Below are positions 10,849-20,172 of a stretch of 64,000 nucleotides of DNA, piece after piece; positions within the stretch are counted from its first letter, which is position 1, and the number at the start of each line of letters is the position of its first letter. A program made the position numbers and the translations under genes. Below the pieces are notes generated by a model. It saw only the letters and a program-made list of their open reading frames with translations. It was not told the DNA's origin and ran no database searches. This stretch comes from Aliiglaciecola lipolytica. Its GTDB lineage: Bacteria; Pseudomonadota; Gammaproteobacteria; Enterobacterales; Alteromonadaceae. The stretch covers positions 1-64,000 of the forward strand of contig NZ_JAHKPT010000011.1 in the NCBI RefSeq assembly GCF_018860635.1, written 5' to 3'.

Positions 10849-11681
10849 CGCTAGGACTTTATCAGTTGGAATTTATTTTGACCACTACTATTGAAGCGGC
10901 ATTGAACGCTGAAATGGATGAGCATCTTGGCTATGAGAAGCACAAAAAGTCCACCTCAGTGAACAGTCGTAACGGTAAGAGCAGCAAACGCGTTAAAACC
11001 GAAGATGGTGAGTTTGAACTCGACACGCCTCGCGACCGTGACGGCTCCTTTGAACCCAAGCTGGTCAAAAAGCATCAATCCCGCTTTACGTCCATGGACG
11101 ATAAAATCCTCTGGCTTTACGCACAAGGCATGAGCACTCGTGAAATAGTCAACGCATTCGATGAATGGTACGGTGCGGAAATATCGCCGACACTGGTTTC
11201 TCGCGTCACTAATGCGGTTATTGAGCAAGTCGTGGAATGGCAGTCGCGTCCATTAGACTCTATTTACCCGATTGTGTATCTCGACTGCATCGTGGTCAAA
11301 GTACGCCAAGATAAACGCATCATCAACAAATCTATTTTCCTGGCATTGGGTATCAATACTGAAGGTCACAAAGAGCTGATGGGCATGTGGATTGCTGAGA
11401 ACGAAGGGGCTAAGTTCTGGCTGAACGTCCTAACGGAACTTCAGCAGCGAGGTGTGCAAGACATCCTCATCGCCTGTGTTGATAGTCTTAAAGGCTTCCC
11501 TGACGCCATCAATGCTGTATTCCCACAAACGCATATTCAACTGTGCATCGTACATATGGTACCTAATTCGTTGAAATACGTGTCATGAAAGGACTACAAA
11601 GCCGTTACAACAGACTTAAAGCGCGTGTACCGTTCTTCAACCGCCGATGAGGCGCTGGCGGGAATTAAATTTTCGAATTAA
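10845..11681 (+). pseudogene. IS256-family (Mutator) transposase, truncated and interrupted by a stop
   Basis: The frame from 10845 gives IS256-family sequence: AALNAEMDEHLGYEKH, then SPTLVSRVTNAV, then VYLDCIVVKV with the first catalytic Asp and IACVDSLKGFPDA with the second. At 11586-11588 a TGA replaces the Trp of the usual SWKDYKAVT. The same frame then continues with KDYKAVTTDLKRVY and homology ends near 11665. The N-terminal 40-50 residues and the C-terminal third, including the catalytic Glu, are missing. It lies between the two paralogous antitoxin genes. Confidence 0.85.
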
Positions 11682-11872
11682 GTTTATGATATTTATGGGT
11701 AAATGTTTTTGTTTTTGTTTTTAATATGCCTATTTGTATGCCTAAATGTTAAAGTACCTTACTTAAAATATTGAAGTATGTTCTACTGATCAAGTTTATT
11801 AGCATTAATATTAAATAAAGAGCATGCATAAAATACAGGTCACAAATCCAATCGCTTTATTAACAAATAAAG

Positions 11873-12223
11873 CTAGTAGATGTTACAAATGGCTTGATAC
11901 GTTAGTTTCAGTCCTTCAATATTTTGGCATGCTAGATCAATTGGCCGAGTGCCGTTAAATGGTTCATTATGATTTATCATGGTCATAAAGCCATAGACGT
12001 TTAACGGGTTATTAAACATCAATCGTAGTTCTGCGTGGATGTTTAATAAAAGCGAAAGTCTCAGATGTATCTCGGGTGAAGTAGTTTCGCCAATTAAGAC
12101 CGTTTTTTGCTTTTCATTCAGTCCCCACTTTTTAAGTAGCTCTATCACTATAGTAGTAACCTTGCTCAACTCAGCGTCTGTTACTTTCATATCGTTTGAT
12201 TCAGTAGGAGAAATATCTGTCAT
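11873..12223 (-). CDS. MbcA/ParS/Xre-type antitoxin-like protein, copy 2
   Basis: 116 residues, paralogous to 10151-10492. It shares LLLNIHAELRLMFNNPLNVY, NHNEPFNGTRPIDLAC and IEGLKLTYQAIC, the toxin-binding domain; the first 20 residues differ. No RES toxin lies beside it. The upstream 27-bp repeat is shared with copy 1, so gene and promoter region were duplicated together and a transposase fragment now lies between the copies. Divergence between copies is substantial, which suggests an old duplication with both kept open. Confidence 0.75.
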   Translation of the reverse strand: MTDISPTESNDMKVTDAELSKVTTIVIELLKKWGLNEKQKTVLIGETTSPEIHLRLSLLLNIHAELRLMFNNPLNVYGFMTMINHNEPFNGTRPIDLACQNIEGLKLTYQAICNIY

Positions 12224-12975
12224 TTTTTAGCTACTATAACACTTTATCTATCTACAAATATTATCTTAGCTTACTATTATAAGCTACTTTTACATTGCTA
12301 ACTCATTGAAAAATAATAAATGATTGACAAAAAACTAGTCGTCCAATTTAAGTTGTTTGTTCATGAATTGCAGAAGGTGCTATATGATTTATACGGAAGC
12401 GATAGTTAATACTTATCTGCTCAATAAGTTTAAGCGCCCCAAATACAGTTTGTGTAAAGAACAATTGTCTATGACCATCATACCACGCCCCAAGAGAGTT
12501 GATTAAGTTGCTAAATGTAACTTAGTTCAATGTAAAAACACTCAAAAAGCCTCTGCTGCGGTAAAAAAAGAACTGCACTTACTTTGTCAGGGTAGAGTTA
12601 TTGAGATGGTTGTAATATGGGGTTGTAGATAATATAAGCTCGAATACTAAACCTGATTTTGCGATGCAACCTTTTCACAACGTTAGAACGAAAATTCACT
12701 GAACTGTAATTGATTAGGTGTGGTAGCTTAGACTCGATCTAACATTTAGTTCAAATGCCTGCGATTTAATCTGAACGTCAGAAATGTACGTATACCTGCC
12801 GTTCGGGATTGTTAGGTATGAATGGGTGCAATGAGCGATAAGCGGACCTTGAACAGAAAAACGAATTCTAATAAGGTCGTTTAAATCTAGATTGGATGAG
12901 TGATATCCTGTTTATCTCAAATATATCACCTCCCTAAGTTCTTTAGGGAAAAATATAAATTGTTTAGGAGTTTAC
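12224..12975. other. intergenic, about 750 bp, no supported gene
   Basis: Contains the second copy of the 27-bp repeat (12306-12332). No frame with a ribosome site and protein-like composition was found. Near the right end, CCCTAA / TTAGGG arms at about 12932-12950 could form a small hairpin in the leader of the PIN gene. AGGAG at 12965-12969 is that gene's ribosome site. Confidence 0.4.
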
Positions 12976-14139
12976 ATGGAAGGGCAAGCTGATTTAGAGG
13001 TGTTATTTAAAGGCTATTATCGAGCCAAGGATGCAACAGTTAAAGAAATCTGGAAGTGCGGTAAAATTATTCCAGATGCTAATATCCTTCTCAATCTATA
13101 TCGCTATTCCGACGAAGCTCGCGAGGCACTTCTTAACTTACTAAGCAAGCATAGTGAGCGTGTATGGCTGCCCCATCAAGCCGCTCATGAATACTTTCAG
13201 AATCGAGCTGTTGTAATTAACGAACAATCTATAAGCTACGATGCAACCTTTGACAATATTAATAATTTGTATAAGTCGTTCAACCAAAAAAATCGCCATC
13301 CTTTTTTGCCGTCGGAGTTATTGGGTGAGGTTGAAGTGTTATTCGGCAAGCTAAACAAGCATCTCGAAGCTGCCAAACAATCCCATATAAGTCGTCTTAA
13401 TAACGATGAAATACAAGGAAGAGTAACCGAAATTTTTGGTAAAAGAGTCGGACTGCCTCTTTCCGACGATAATTTGAAAGCGCTTTTTGAGGAAGGTAAA
13501 GTCCGGTATCTAAGCAAAATACCACCCGGTTATGAAGACGCTGAAAAGTGTAATGATGAAAAAGACGAAGTTGGTCAGAAACGTCGGTATGGTGACCTTA
13601 TCATGTGGAAGCAAATCATTGCTTATGCAAAAGAGAATCAAACTCCTGTTATTCTGATAACCGAAGACAACAAGGAAGATTGGTGGTTAAAGAAAGCTGG
13701 AAAAACGTTATCAGCTCGACCGGAATTACTCAAAGAGTTTTATGATGAAACCGGACAGGAGATACAAATTTATCGTACAGAAAGCTTTCTTTATAACGCC
13801 ACCAATTATTTATCTGAAGAAGTCAGTACTGAGGTTATTGAAGAAATAAAGCTCTTGCAGAGCGAACCTGTTTTTTATGACGTTGTTCAACGCTCGCCTT
13901 CCTTCTATGATTTAGCAGACTATATTTCTACAAATTTCGAGAAAGGAGATGTGCTGCCGGGAGAAAGAACAATTGCGGAAGCTATTGACTGGAATAGGTC
14001 TGGTGTCAGAGAGAACCTAGTTAGACTAGATACAATGGGCTATGTGGCAATAGAGCATGGAAAGAAAACTAAATTAATTGAAAATTTACCGCCTGTATCA
14101 TTGGAGATGCGCGGAAAGCACAAAAAACAAAACAAATAA
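12976..14139 (+). CDS. PIN-like nuclease fused to a GntR-type winged helix
   Basis: 387 residues. Residues about 25-270 are a PIN-like domain of the kind annotated PIN_8: KIIPDANILLNLYRYS gives the first acidic residue (D34), PHQAAHEYF gives E72, RRYGDLIMWKQII gives D207, and VILITEDNKEDWW gives D231 and neighbours. Residues about 310-370 look like a GntR winged helix: LADYISTNFEKGDVLPGER, then SGVRENLVRLDTMGYV and a basic wing ending KKTKLI. PIN domains cut RNA or DNA; the winged helix suggests that it binds DNA, perhaps its own promoter. AGGAG 5 bases before the ATG fixes the start. No partner gene is adjacent. Its place in a mobile island suggests defence or addiction, which is inference. 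Confidence 0.8.
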   Translation: MEGQADLEVLFKGYYRAKDATVKEIWKCGKIIPDANILLNLYRYSDEAREALLNLLSKHSERVWLPHQAAHEYFQNRAVVINEQSISYDATFDNINNLYKSFNQKNRHPFLPSELLGEVEVLFGKLNKHLEAAKQSHISRLNNDEIQGRVTEIFGKRVGLPLSDDNLKALFEEGKVRYLSKIPPGYEDAEKCNDEKDEVGQKRRYGDLIMWKQIIAYAKENQTPVILITEDNKEDWWLKKAGKTLSARPELLKEFYDETGQEIQIYRTESFLYNATNYLSEEVSTEVIEEIKLLQSEPVFYDVVQRSPSFYDLADYISTNFEKGDVLPGERTIAEAIDWNRSGVRENLVRLDTMGYVAIEHGKKTKLIENLPPVSLEMRGKHKKQNK

Positions 14140-14391
14140 CGCTTTAATCAAATGGTTATAATACCTTATAACAAAGGTCAGCTATTGGCACTTTTCTGCC
14201 ATTGAATTTAATTCTCGCAATATATAACCCCACCACAGGCAGCAAAAAAACTCTGCTATAACCGCCTCAAGTAAACGAAAGTGTTTACTCGTTTATTTTT
14301 TTTGCTTCAAAAGCAGCCAAAAATAAAGCCCCTTGATGCCCTTAAACAAAAAGCTACGCGAGGGCGAGGCGATTTGTTTGGATTCAATTCG

Positions 14392-14834
14392 CTATTTGCC
14401 CTTTTGACTAATAAAGGAAAGGATACATAGCCCACAAAAGAAAATAATACCGATTACTTCTATTACCACAGCCTGCCTGAGATCAAATGTATCATTTTCC
14501 AAGAAGTACCAAATCGGCGGGACGCTAATAGCAACACCGACTGCAAGACGATAGATGCTTAGTAGTCCTGCTCCTACTCCTTCAAAAACTTCTTCTGCAA
14601 ACTGCATGTGACTTTTTATGCTATATACAGAAACACCAAAGTTCTTTCTGATAGCCCTAATTAACACGGAAAGCCCCAAAAATATAAACAGAGGATATAC
14701 AACGTAAGGGTCTGTTTCTACAGAATGTACAATATCACCAACCGTTTTAGACCCTCCGCCAGCCAGCTTAATAAAAACGAGTGCTACACCTGTTATTAAA
14801 ACTAATATACCTTCTATGATTACAAATTTTTCAC
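14392..14834 (-). pseudogene. small membrane protein gene with an apparent 1-base frameshift near its start
   Basis: The open frame from a TTG at 14679 gives 95 residues with two membrane segments, but the same frame stays open upstream. It adds VIIEGILVLITGVALVFIK and PYVVYPLFIFLGLSVLI, which look like genuine further membrane helices. No in-frame start exists. A GTG at 14832-14834 with AGGAG 5 bases upstream is one base out of frame; the break falls at a run of five A where six would restore GTGAAAAAATTTG. The gene would then encode about 147 residues. This is either a real frameshift, a phase-variable tract or a sequencing error. Function unknown. Confidence 0.5.
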
Positions 14835-15831
14835 AAAAACTCCTATTTCAAAACTTATTAATGCCTTGTGGCAAGAGGTATGGTATCGAACTAGCGAATT
14901 TTTTAAAAAATCGTGATTATGCTTACCGGCTTGGTTTTACCAAAAAGCAGATAAAAAATCTTTAAGCATAAACAAAAAGCCCCGCAAGCGCTTAGGTCAG
15001 CGAAGACGAGGCTTTGAATTCACTGTGGGAGTGTTTAAACGATTTTTTGGCAAGCTACTTTGTGCCAATTGCAGACGTAGCGGCGGCTCGAATAAACTGG
15101 TTTTAACGATCTCGTTTGCCACCTAAGGCGACAGTCACAGGATGTTAATTTTTACCAGCCTGCGACTAAAGCGGCCAGTCGATACAATACTCATTAAGAC
15201 AGCAGGTGCGACAAACCTGACCTTAGCTTACGCTGATTTTTAGCTTTGTTGTTCGGCGAGGAAGTGCCAAATATAATCATACAAAATTCATGTATTCGGA
15301 TTTTTGTAGGGCAAATTTGCCACCGTAGGAGCCAGTCGTGGGTTTTGAGTTTTCACATAGCCAGACGCCATAGCGAACAGTCGAGGGTACTGTTAAATTA
15401 AGCTGAATCAACGGAGATATCTCGCAAATTTTGACCAACCAGAACTATAGCTCAATAACGTAGACGTTCATTTGAGCAAATGATTAGGAAGTTCATCATC
15501 ACAAACAAAAGCAATTTTCAGAGCTGGTTTGCACAACAGCTTGAGGCGCTTGTTTCCATTTTGAATTTTGTGAAAACAGTTGAGTAACAGGTGAGAAGTG
15601 TCTGACTATCGCTCTTTCATTGATATGAAAAAGAAGTGAAATTGAAAACTTGAGCTAAAGTATATTTTAAAGCTTATGAGAAATGGCGCTATATTCCACC
15701 TATACTACCATGAGTTCTGCTGAACTGGCCAGTAAGTCTGTATTATCGTCAATGCCCGCGGGGTGACATACATTGATAAATTACTTTGTTACAGTGGGAA
15801 AACAAGACAGATTGCCCAATAAAGGTTTGAT
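14835..15831. other. intergenic, about 1 kb, no supported gene
   Basis: No frame has both a ribosome site and protein-like composition on either strand. The composition is mixed, with GC-richer patches (15050-15200), and may be decayed gene sequence. AAAGG at 15822-15826 is the ribosome site of the next gene. I see no RNA gene or clear repeat. Confidence 0.35.
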
Positions 15832-17094
15832 ATGGATAGAGAAAATTCCCCAACTGAGGAACAATCAGTAATTGGTGCTCGCTTTTCCCTTCGGCTGCTG
15901 ATTACTGTTTCCGCGGCTGCATTACTCTTTGTTTTGTCACCTGAGAAAGACAATGTGTATAGTTCAGCAGTCGAAGAGCTAAATCTCCTTATGAGTCTAG
16001 ATCTTCCCGAGCTACTTTCAGAGACGCGCGATGATGCTTTAGACAACGACCCTTCCACATCTCAGTACCTAACACACATCGAATCGACGCTTGAAAGACA
16101 TGGCCTTTTTATGGATAAGGAAGAAATTGGTGAATATTTTTTAGAAGTTCGGGACGACGCTGCCCCGATTATCGACGAGATGTTAATCGAAGATATCAAT
16201 GGTTACGTTGTTTCAAAAAATGCAATCAATGTTAAAAAGGTAAAGATCGACGAAGTGTTCGAACAAGGACTTGCGTTAGGAGCTGCGGACGGCTCACCTA
16301 CTATCAATAAACGAGGAGAAACTACGCCTTTGAAGCGGCAAGATGGCGCTCCACTAAAAATAGAAAGATTCTATATATTCGACTACAATCAGCCGTCAAA
16401 CTTTATCATCGGAACGCAAAACGGGAAGCTTAGTAGGCATGGTACCCCTACCAGCAAATTTGAGTTATTTGAATTCTACTTCTCCGACGGTGAAATCCCA
16501 AGTAAGGTCCAAGTGTCTGGGGAAAAACAGATTGAGTTTGAGCGAGACACGGTTTCGATTGATCTTATTAAGCAAATACAAAATAAGCCTGAATACAACG
16601 TCCTAGTCCGTCAGAACGGACAAGATTTACTGTTTCTCCCGAAGTTAAAGGAAGTCTGGAACCAAATCAGAACTGAATATCCAACCCAAGCACGGACTAT
16701 ACTGGCTAGGAAAGCCGATCTGAAAGAACGCGTACTTCAGGTATTTGGGCTATCAATTCCACAGGTTCTTATTTCGTGGGCGATACCCAGCATAACGTTT
16801 ACAGTTAGCTTGTACTTGTACGCTCATATTCAATTCTTGCAGAGCGTAATCGCTCGAAATCCGAAAGTTAGTGAATCCCCTTGGATTGTGTTAATGCCTG
16901 GTCGCATTCCCTTTGCGATAACTACTGTAGTCGTGTTGATTATTCCAGGTCTGTCCGTCATTAGCACGGTGGTAAATACATGGGGGACTGGAGGGAACAT
17001 TGTACAGATTGTATCAATTATCGCCGGAATCGGATCGATAGTGACGCTTGCGAGTGCTTTAATCTTGATTATAAGTATTCGATCAAGATATTGA
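15832..17094 (+). CDS. unknown membrane protein, 420 residues
   Basis: Not recognised. A short cytoplasmic N-terminus is followed by a membrane segment (about residues 19-36), a long soluble region (about 40-300) rich in acidic residues, and three C-terminal membrane segments (about 312-332, 354-378 and 388-416). The soluble region would be periplasmic if the first segment is uncleaved. No catalytic motif stands out. AAAGG precedes the ATG. Flanking stretches are empty, so it is a single-gene unit. Its position among nuclease and toxin-like genes makes a defence role possible but unproven. Confidence 0.65.
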   Translation: MDRENSPTEEQSVIGARFSLRLLITVSAAALLFVLSPEKDNVYSSAVEELNLLMSLDLPELLSETRDDALDNDPSTSQYLTHIESTLERHGLFMDKEEIGEYFLEVRDDAAPIIDEMLIEDINGYVVSKNAINVKKVKIDEVFEQGLALGAADGSPTINKRGETTPLKRQDGAPLKIERFYIFDYNQPSNFIIGTQNGKLSRHGTPTSKFELFEFYFSDGEIPSKVQVSGEKQIEFERDTVSIDLIKQIQNKPEYNVLVRQNGQDLLFLPKLKEVWNQIRTEYPTQARTILARKADLKERVLQVFGLSIPQVLISWAIPSITFTVSLYLYAHIQFLQSVIARNPKVSESPWIVLMPGRIPFAITTVVVLIIPGLSVISTVVNTWGTGGNIVQIVSIIAGIGSIVTLASALILIISIRSRY

Positions 17095-17703
17095 TTATAT
17101 TGCCCCTCAAAACAAAAAAATAAGCCCGTTAACTGTTGTTTTACGCCACATTGACCGAAACGAAAAAGGTTCTTAGCCGCCTATATATTGCTCAAAATTT
17201 GATGTGTCCCACGCAGCAGTAAGTCGTTCTGCATATGTTTTGCTGTATCGTGGAGCAAGCTCTTTAATGCAATCGGCTTTAACTGGCGATAATCCTCCAC
17301 TTCCATCTCGTATTGTTCTCAAGAGGTCCGTTGTCACACCCGTGGTCGGACCGACGCAAGCAGCTGATATAGAATATTTTTATTGATAAATGACCAATAT
17401 TAGGGCTCAAACAGCGTTTTATACCATATAAATCGATATTGTAAGCGAAGTTAGGCCCGCAGTAGGGTAGTGATCATTTGCCGTTCGATGGGAAAACTCG
17501 AAACGTCCGCTTCACGCCCTGACTGTCGCCTTACTGCCCAAAGCGTTAGTTCACAGCTACAGTCGCCAACGACTGAAAATGGCACATTCTTCCCGTACAA
17601 TTTTGAACGGCGTACGACCGCAATTGCCGTAATCTTTCCCTTGAGTATACGAAAGCGCAATGTCGGCTTTTCGCTCATAGCTGCCTGTCAGGTGAAGTCT
17701 AAC
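17095..17703. other. intergenic, about 600 bp, no supported gene
   Basis: Two antiparallel frames overlap at 17451-17709. Both have skewed, cysteine- and serine-rich translations and no ribosome site, so I do not call either. The right edge runs into the tandem repeat array of the REP-type transposase. Confidence 0.35.
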
Positions 17704-17952
17704 CAGTAAAGATGACACCCATCTTTAAAAAGTAGCAAAACCGATACTTTGTCCTAAGCTTTAAGGCAGTAAAGATGACACCCATCTTTAAAAAGTAGCA
17801 AAACAAACAGTAAAGATGACACCCATCTTTAAAAAGTAGCAAAACCGATACTTTGTCCTAAGCTTTAAGGCAGTAAAGATGACACCCACAGTTAAAGATG
17901 ACACCCATCTTTAAAAAGTAGCAAAACCGATACTTTGTCCTAAGCTTTAAGG
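17704..17952. repeat. tandem repeat array beside the REP-type transposase
   Basis: A 63-bp unit (17704-17766) is repeated: a 5' partial copy at 17767-17807, a full copy at 17808-17870, an 18-bp stub at 17871-17888 and a full copy with one inserted base at 17889-17952. Each unit begins CAGTAAAGATGACACCCATC and contains the small dyad AAAGAT / ATCTTT, then GTAG. It ends with the near-palindrome CCTAAGCTTTAAGG. The array ends 24 bases before the transposase start. REP elements recognised by such transposases have a short palindrome next to a GTAG/GGAG tetranucleotide, so this is a plausible substrate. Confidence 0.85.
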
Positions 17953-17979
17953 TACTTAAACAACCAAGGATGGTCTGTG

Positions 17980-18960
17980 ATGCCTCAGCCACGTAAAACC
18001 CAAATCAGTTTAATCGATACCCCTTATTACCATTGCGTTTCCCGCTGTGTTCGTCGTTCCTTTTTGTGCGGCGAAGATAAATTCACCGGGCAAAGTTACG
18101 AGCATCGTCGTGGTTGGGTAGAAGAGCGGTTGTTGTTTCTAGGGACGGTGTTTGCTATCGATATTTGTGCTTATGCGGTAATGAGTAATCACACGCACGT
18201 AGTGGTGTGTGTAGATAAAGACATGGCAGATAGCTGGTCGATGAAAGAAGTGATAAGGCGTTGGCATCAACTGCACCAAGGTACGCTGTTGAGTCAAAAG
18301 TTTCAAAAAGGCGACGCACTTAGCACTAGCGAAATGATTAGCCTAAAAGAAACAGCCCTAATTTACCGCCAACGGTTATACGACATCAGTTGGCTTATGC
18401 GTAACCTGAATGAATACATCGCCCGTGAAGCGAATAAAGAGGACGGGTGTACAGGTAGGTTTTGGGAAGGACGATTTAAATCCCAAGCGCTGTTAGATGA
18501 AAGTGCGGTGTTAGCTTGTATGGCCTATGTGGATTTAAACCCAATACGCGCCAAAATGGACATCACACCAGAGACATCAAAACACACCAGTATTCAAACT
18601 CGTATTCACTCCCTTATCAAAGGTGAGCAACCCAGAAAACTCATTCGTTTTGTGGGCAATCATAGAAAAAATAAACCCAAAGGTATCGCCTACAACCTGA
18701 TTGACTATTGTGAATTAGTGGATTGCACTGGACGTTGCATTAGAAATGATAAAGCGGGCTATATAGAACAACATCATAGCCCTATTCTAACGCGGCTTGG
18801 CCTAGAAACTGAGCAATGGTTAACGCTTACCACAGAGTTCGAACAACACTTCAGCACAGCGGTAGGCAGTGAGCATATGCTTCAACAATTCAAACAACAC
18901 ACAAACCATCAACGAATACGAGGGATGGCAAAAGCGAGAATTTTACTGCAACACACCTGA
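17980..18960 (+). CDS. REP-associated tyrosine transposase (TnpA_REP/RAYT, HUH/Y1 family)
   Basis: 326 residues. The HUH metal-binding motif is visible in AVMSNHTHVVV (H71 and H73 from this start). The region NLNEYIAREANKEDG carries the likely catalytic tyrosine, followed by the family signature GRFWEGRFKSQALLDE and AYVDLNPIRAKM. These single-tyrosine enzymes nick single-stranded DNA at REP palindromes and are usually domesticated single-copy genes. AAGGA lies 9 bases before the ATG; a GTG one codon upstream is an alternative. The tandem repeats directly upstream are the likely recognition sequence. Confidence 0.9.
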   Translation: MPQPRKTQISLIDTPYYHCVSRCVRRSFLCGEDKFTGQSYEHRRGWVEERLLFLGTVFAIDICAYAVMSNHTHVVVCVDKDMADSWSMKEVIRRWHQLHQGTLLSQKFQKGDALSTSEMISLKETALIYRQRLYDISWLMRNLNEYIAREANKEDGCTGRFWEGRFKSQALLDESAVLACMAYVDLNPIRAKMDITPETSKHTSIQTRIHSLIKGEQPRKLIRFVGNHRKNKPKGIAYNLIDYCELVDCTGRCIRNDKAGYIEQHHSPILTRLGLETEQWLTLTTEFEQHFSTAVGSEHMLQQFKQHTNHQRIRGMAKARILLQHT

Positions 18961-19145
18961 AAATTTTAGCATTACACATCATCAAACCACCCAGCATTGC
19001 CTGCTCGAAACATGCTGCCCGCTAATTGAGCTTGGCCCTAAATTTAACTATTTTCTTCATTTTCCCTCGTTGATTAATTCTAATTCTTTACTTTAAGAAC
19101 AAAAAATGAAAATTACAGCATCAGTTTGAGTTTGTTGATCCAGCT

Positions 19146-19481
19146 GTGATTGGGCACTTTACAATTTTGGGTGTCTTTTTTTGTTTTTTTGTTAGCTTCG
19201 AATTACAGCAGGCCAACAAAGATATACGCCAGACTGCCGCAGAATCACTGCACAACAGCCAAAGCCTTCTCCTTCTTAAGGAGGACAGGCTAGATATTTG
19301 CGAAGATTTCAGTCTTGTTGCGCCCCCAGAGGGCACTGAAGAGTACCTAGGTACAGCAATCATAACACAAAGCAATCACAATCAAGCTTGTGACTCTAAT
19401 TTGGAAGATAAAAATCCAGAAACAATCCTTACCGCAAACAATGTGCGCGCTTCAGCAACGATCGTAAATGACTTTACTTAA
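19146..19481 (+). CDS. possible small exported or membrane-anchored protein
   Basis: A 111-codon frame starting at GTG. A hydrophobic segment (residues 5-18, FTILGVFFCFFVSF) is followed by a hydrophilic, asparagine- and glutamate-rich region with no known motif. No good ribosome site is seen and the 3' end overlaps the convergent gene by 8 bases. An antisense frame at 19121-19375 is also open. I list it because the composition resembles a protein, but it could be chance. Confidence 0.3.
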   Translation: MIGHFTILGVFFCFFVSFELQQANKDIRQTAAESLHNSQSLLLLKEDRLDICEDFSLVAPPEGTEEYLGTAIITQSNHNQACDSNLEDKNPETILTANNVRASATIVNDFT

Positions 19482-20172
19482 GAGCAGCGACAAAGCCTGG
19501 TGCATTCTTATCTTCATAATTTATATACTCACCATGCGTGCTTACTTTTGTAAGAACAGTCGCGTTATTATTCGTGTTGGTCGTTAGCACATAAGTTTTA
19601 TTATTTCCACTTAGCAAGGTCTTGATATTACCGTCGCTATCAAGACCTTGCCATTGCAGGTCAAACCCATTAGCAGTAAGTTTTGCACTTAAGCTGTTAA
19701 AGCTCCCACAGACTCCCTCAAACCTGTACGGTGTTTGGTCACAATGGCTTTTTGTGATTTCCCCGTCAAATACAACGTGATTGAACGTACCTGCAGTGCC
19801 AAAAGATAAATTAGTGACTTTATCGATAACACATAATTTACCATCCTGTTTGTCACTCAACAAATACCCCTCATCTAAAAGGTAGTTATAATAAAAAACT
19901 TCATTATATTTGCCATCTTTAGGGGACTGCATTACAAGTTGCGTCCCCTTGAGGAATGCACCCGAGTTTATAGAGACAGCTGTAATATAGTCGCTATCAT
20001 CTGGAACGCAACCCTTTTGCCCCCGATACTCCGCGACTTCAAAATTTGCCGGGAATGATGGCAGTGGTAAATCATTTTGTGCCTGCGCGTTAAATGACAG
20101 GCCAAGTGCCAACAGCCCCACAGTTAAGAAAGTCCCAACTCGTTTCGCCGCTTTCATGAATTCTTTACGCAT
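19474..20172 (-). CDS. secreted protein of unknown function
   Basis: 232 residues with a clear Sec signal peptide: basic MRKEFMKAAKRVG, hydrophobic TFLTVGLLALGLSF, cleavage likely after NAQAQ. The mature part is beta-rich with four cysteines (GCVP, LCVI, HCDQ, VCGS), compatible with two disulfides in the periplasm or outside. No catalytic motif is recognised. An alternative start at the second Met (residue 6) keeps the signal. AGGAATATAC upstream gives the ribosome site. It is a single gene that converges with a doubtful frame. Confidence 0.65.
   Translation of the reverse strand: MRKEFMKAAKRVGTFLTVGLLALGLSFNAQAQNDLPLPSFPANFEVAEYRGQKGCVPDDSDYITAVSINSGAFLKGTQLVMQSPKDGKYNEVFYYNYLLDEGYLLSDKQDGKLCVIDKVTNLSFGTAGTFNHVVFDGEITKSHCDQTPYRFEGVCGSFNSLSAKLTANGFDLQWQGLDSDGNIKTLLSGNNKTYVLTTNTNNNATVLTKVSTHGEYINYEDKNAPGFVAALK

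Noticed and set aside
17451-17709. Antiparallel open frames upstream of the repeats, and a GTTAGGC motif suggesting an integron attC site
   Set aside because: Frames lack start signals; no matching inner and outer inverted core sites for an attC could be found around the GTTAGGC.
17704-17952. CRISPR array
   Set aside because: Units are tandem 63-bp repeats with no unique spacers, and copies are truncated at arbitrary points.
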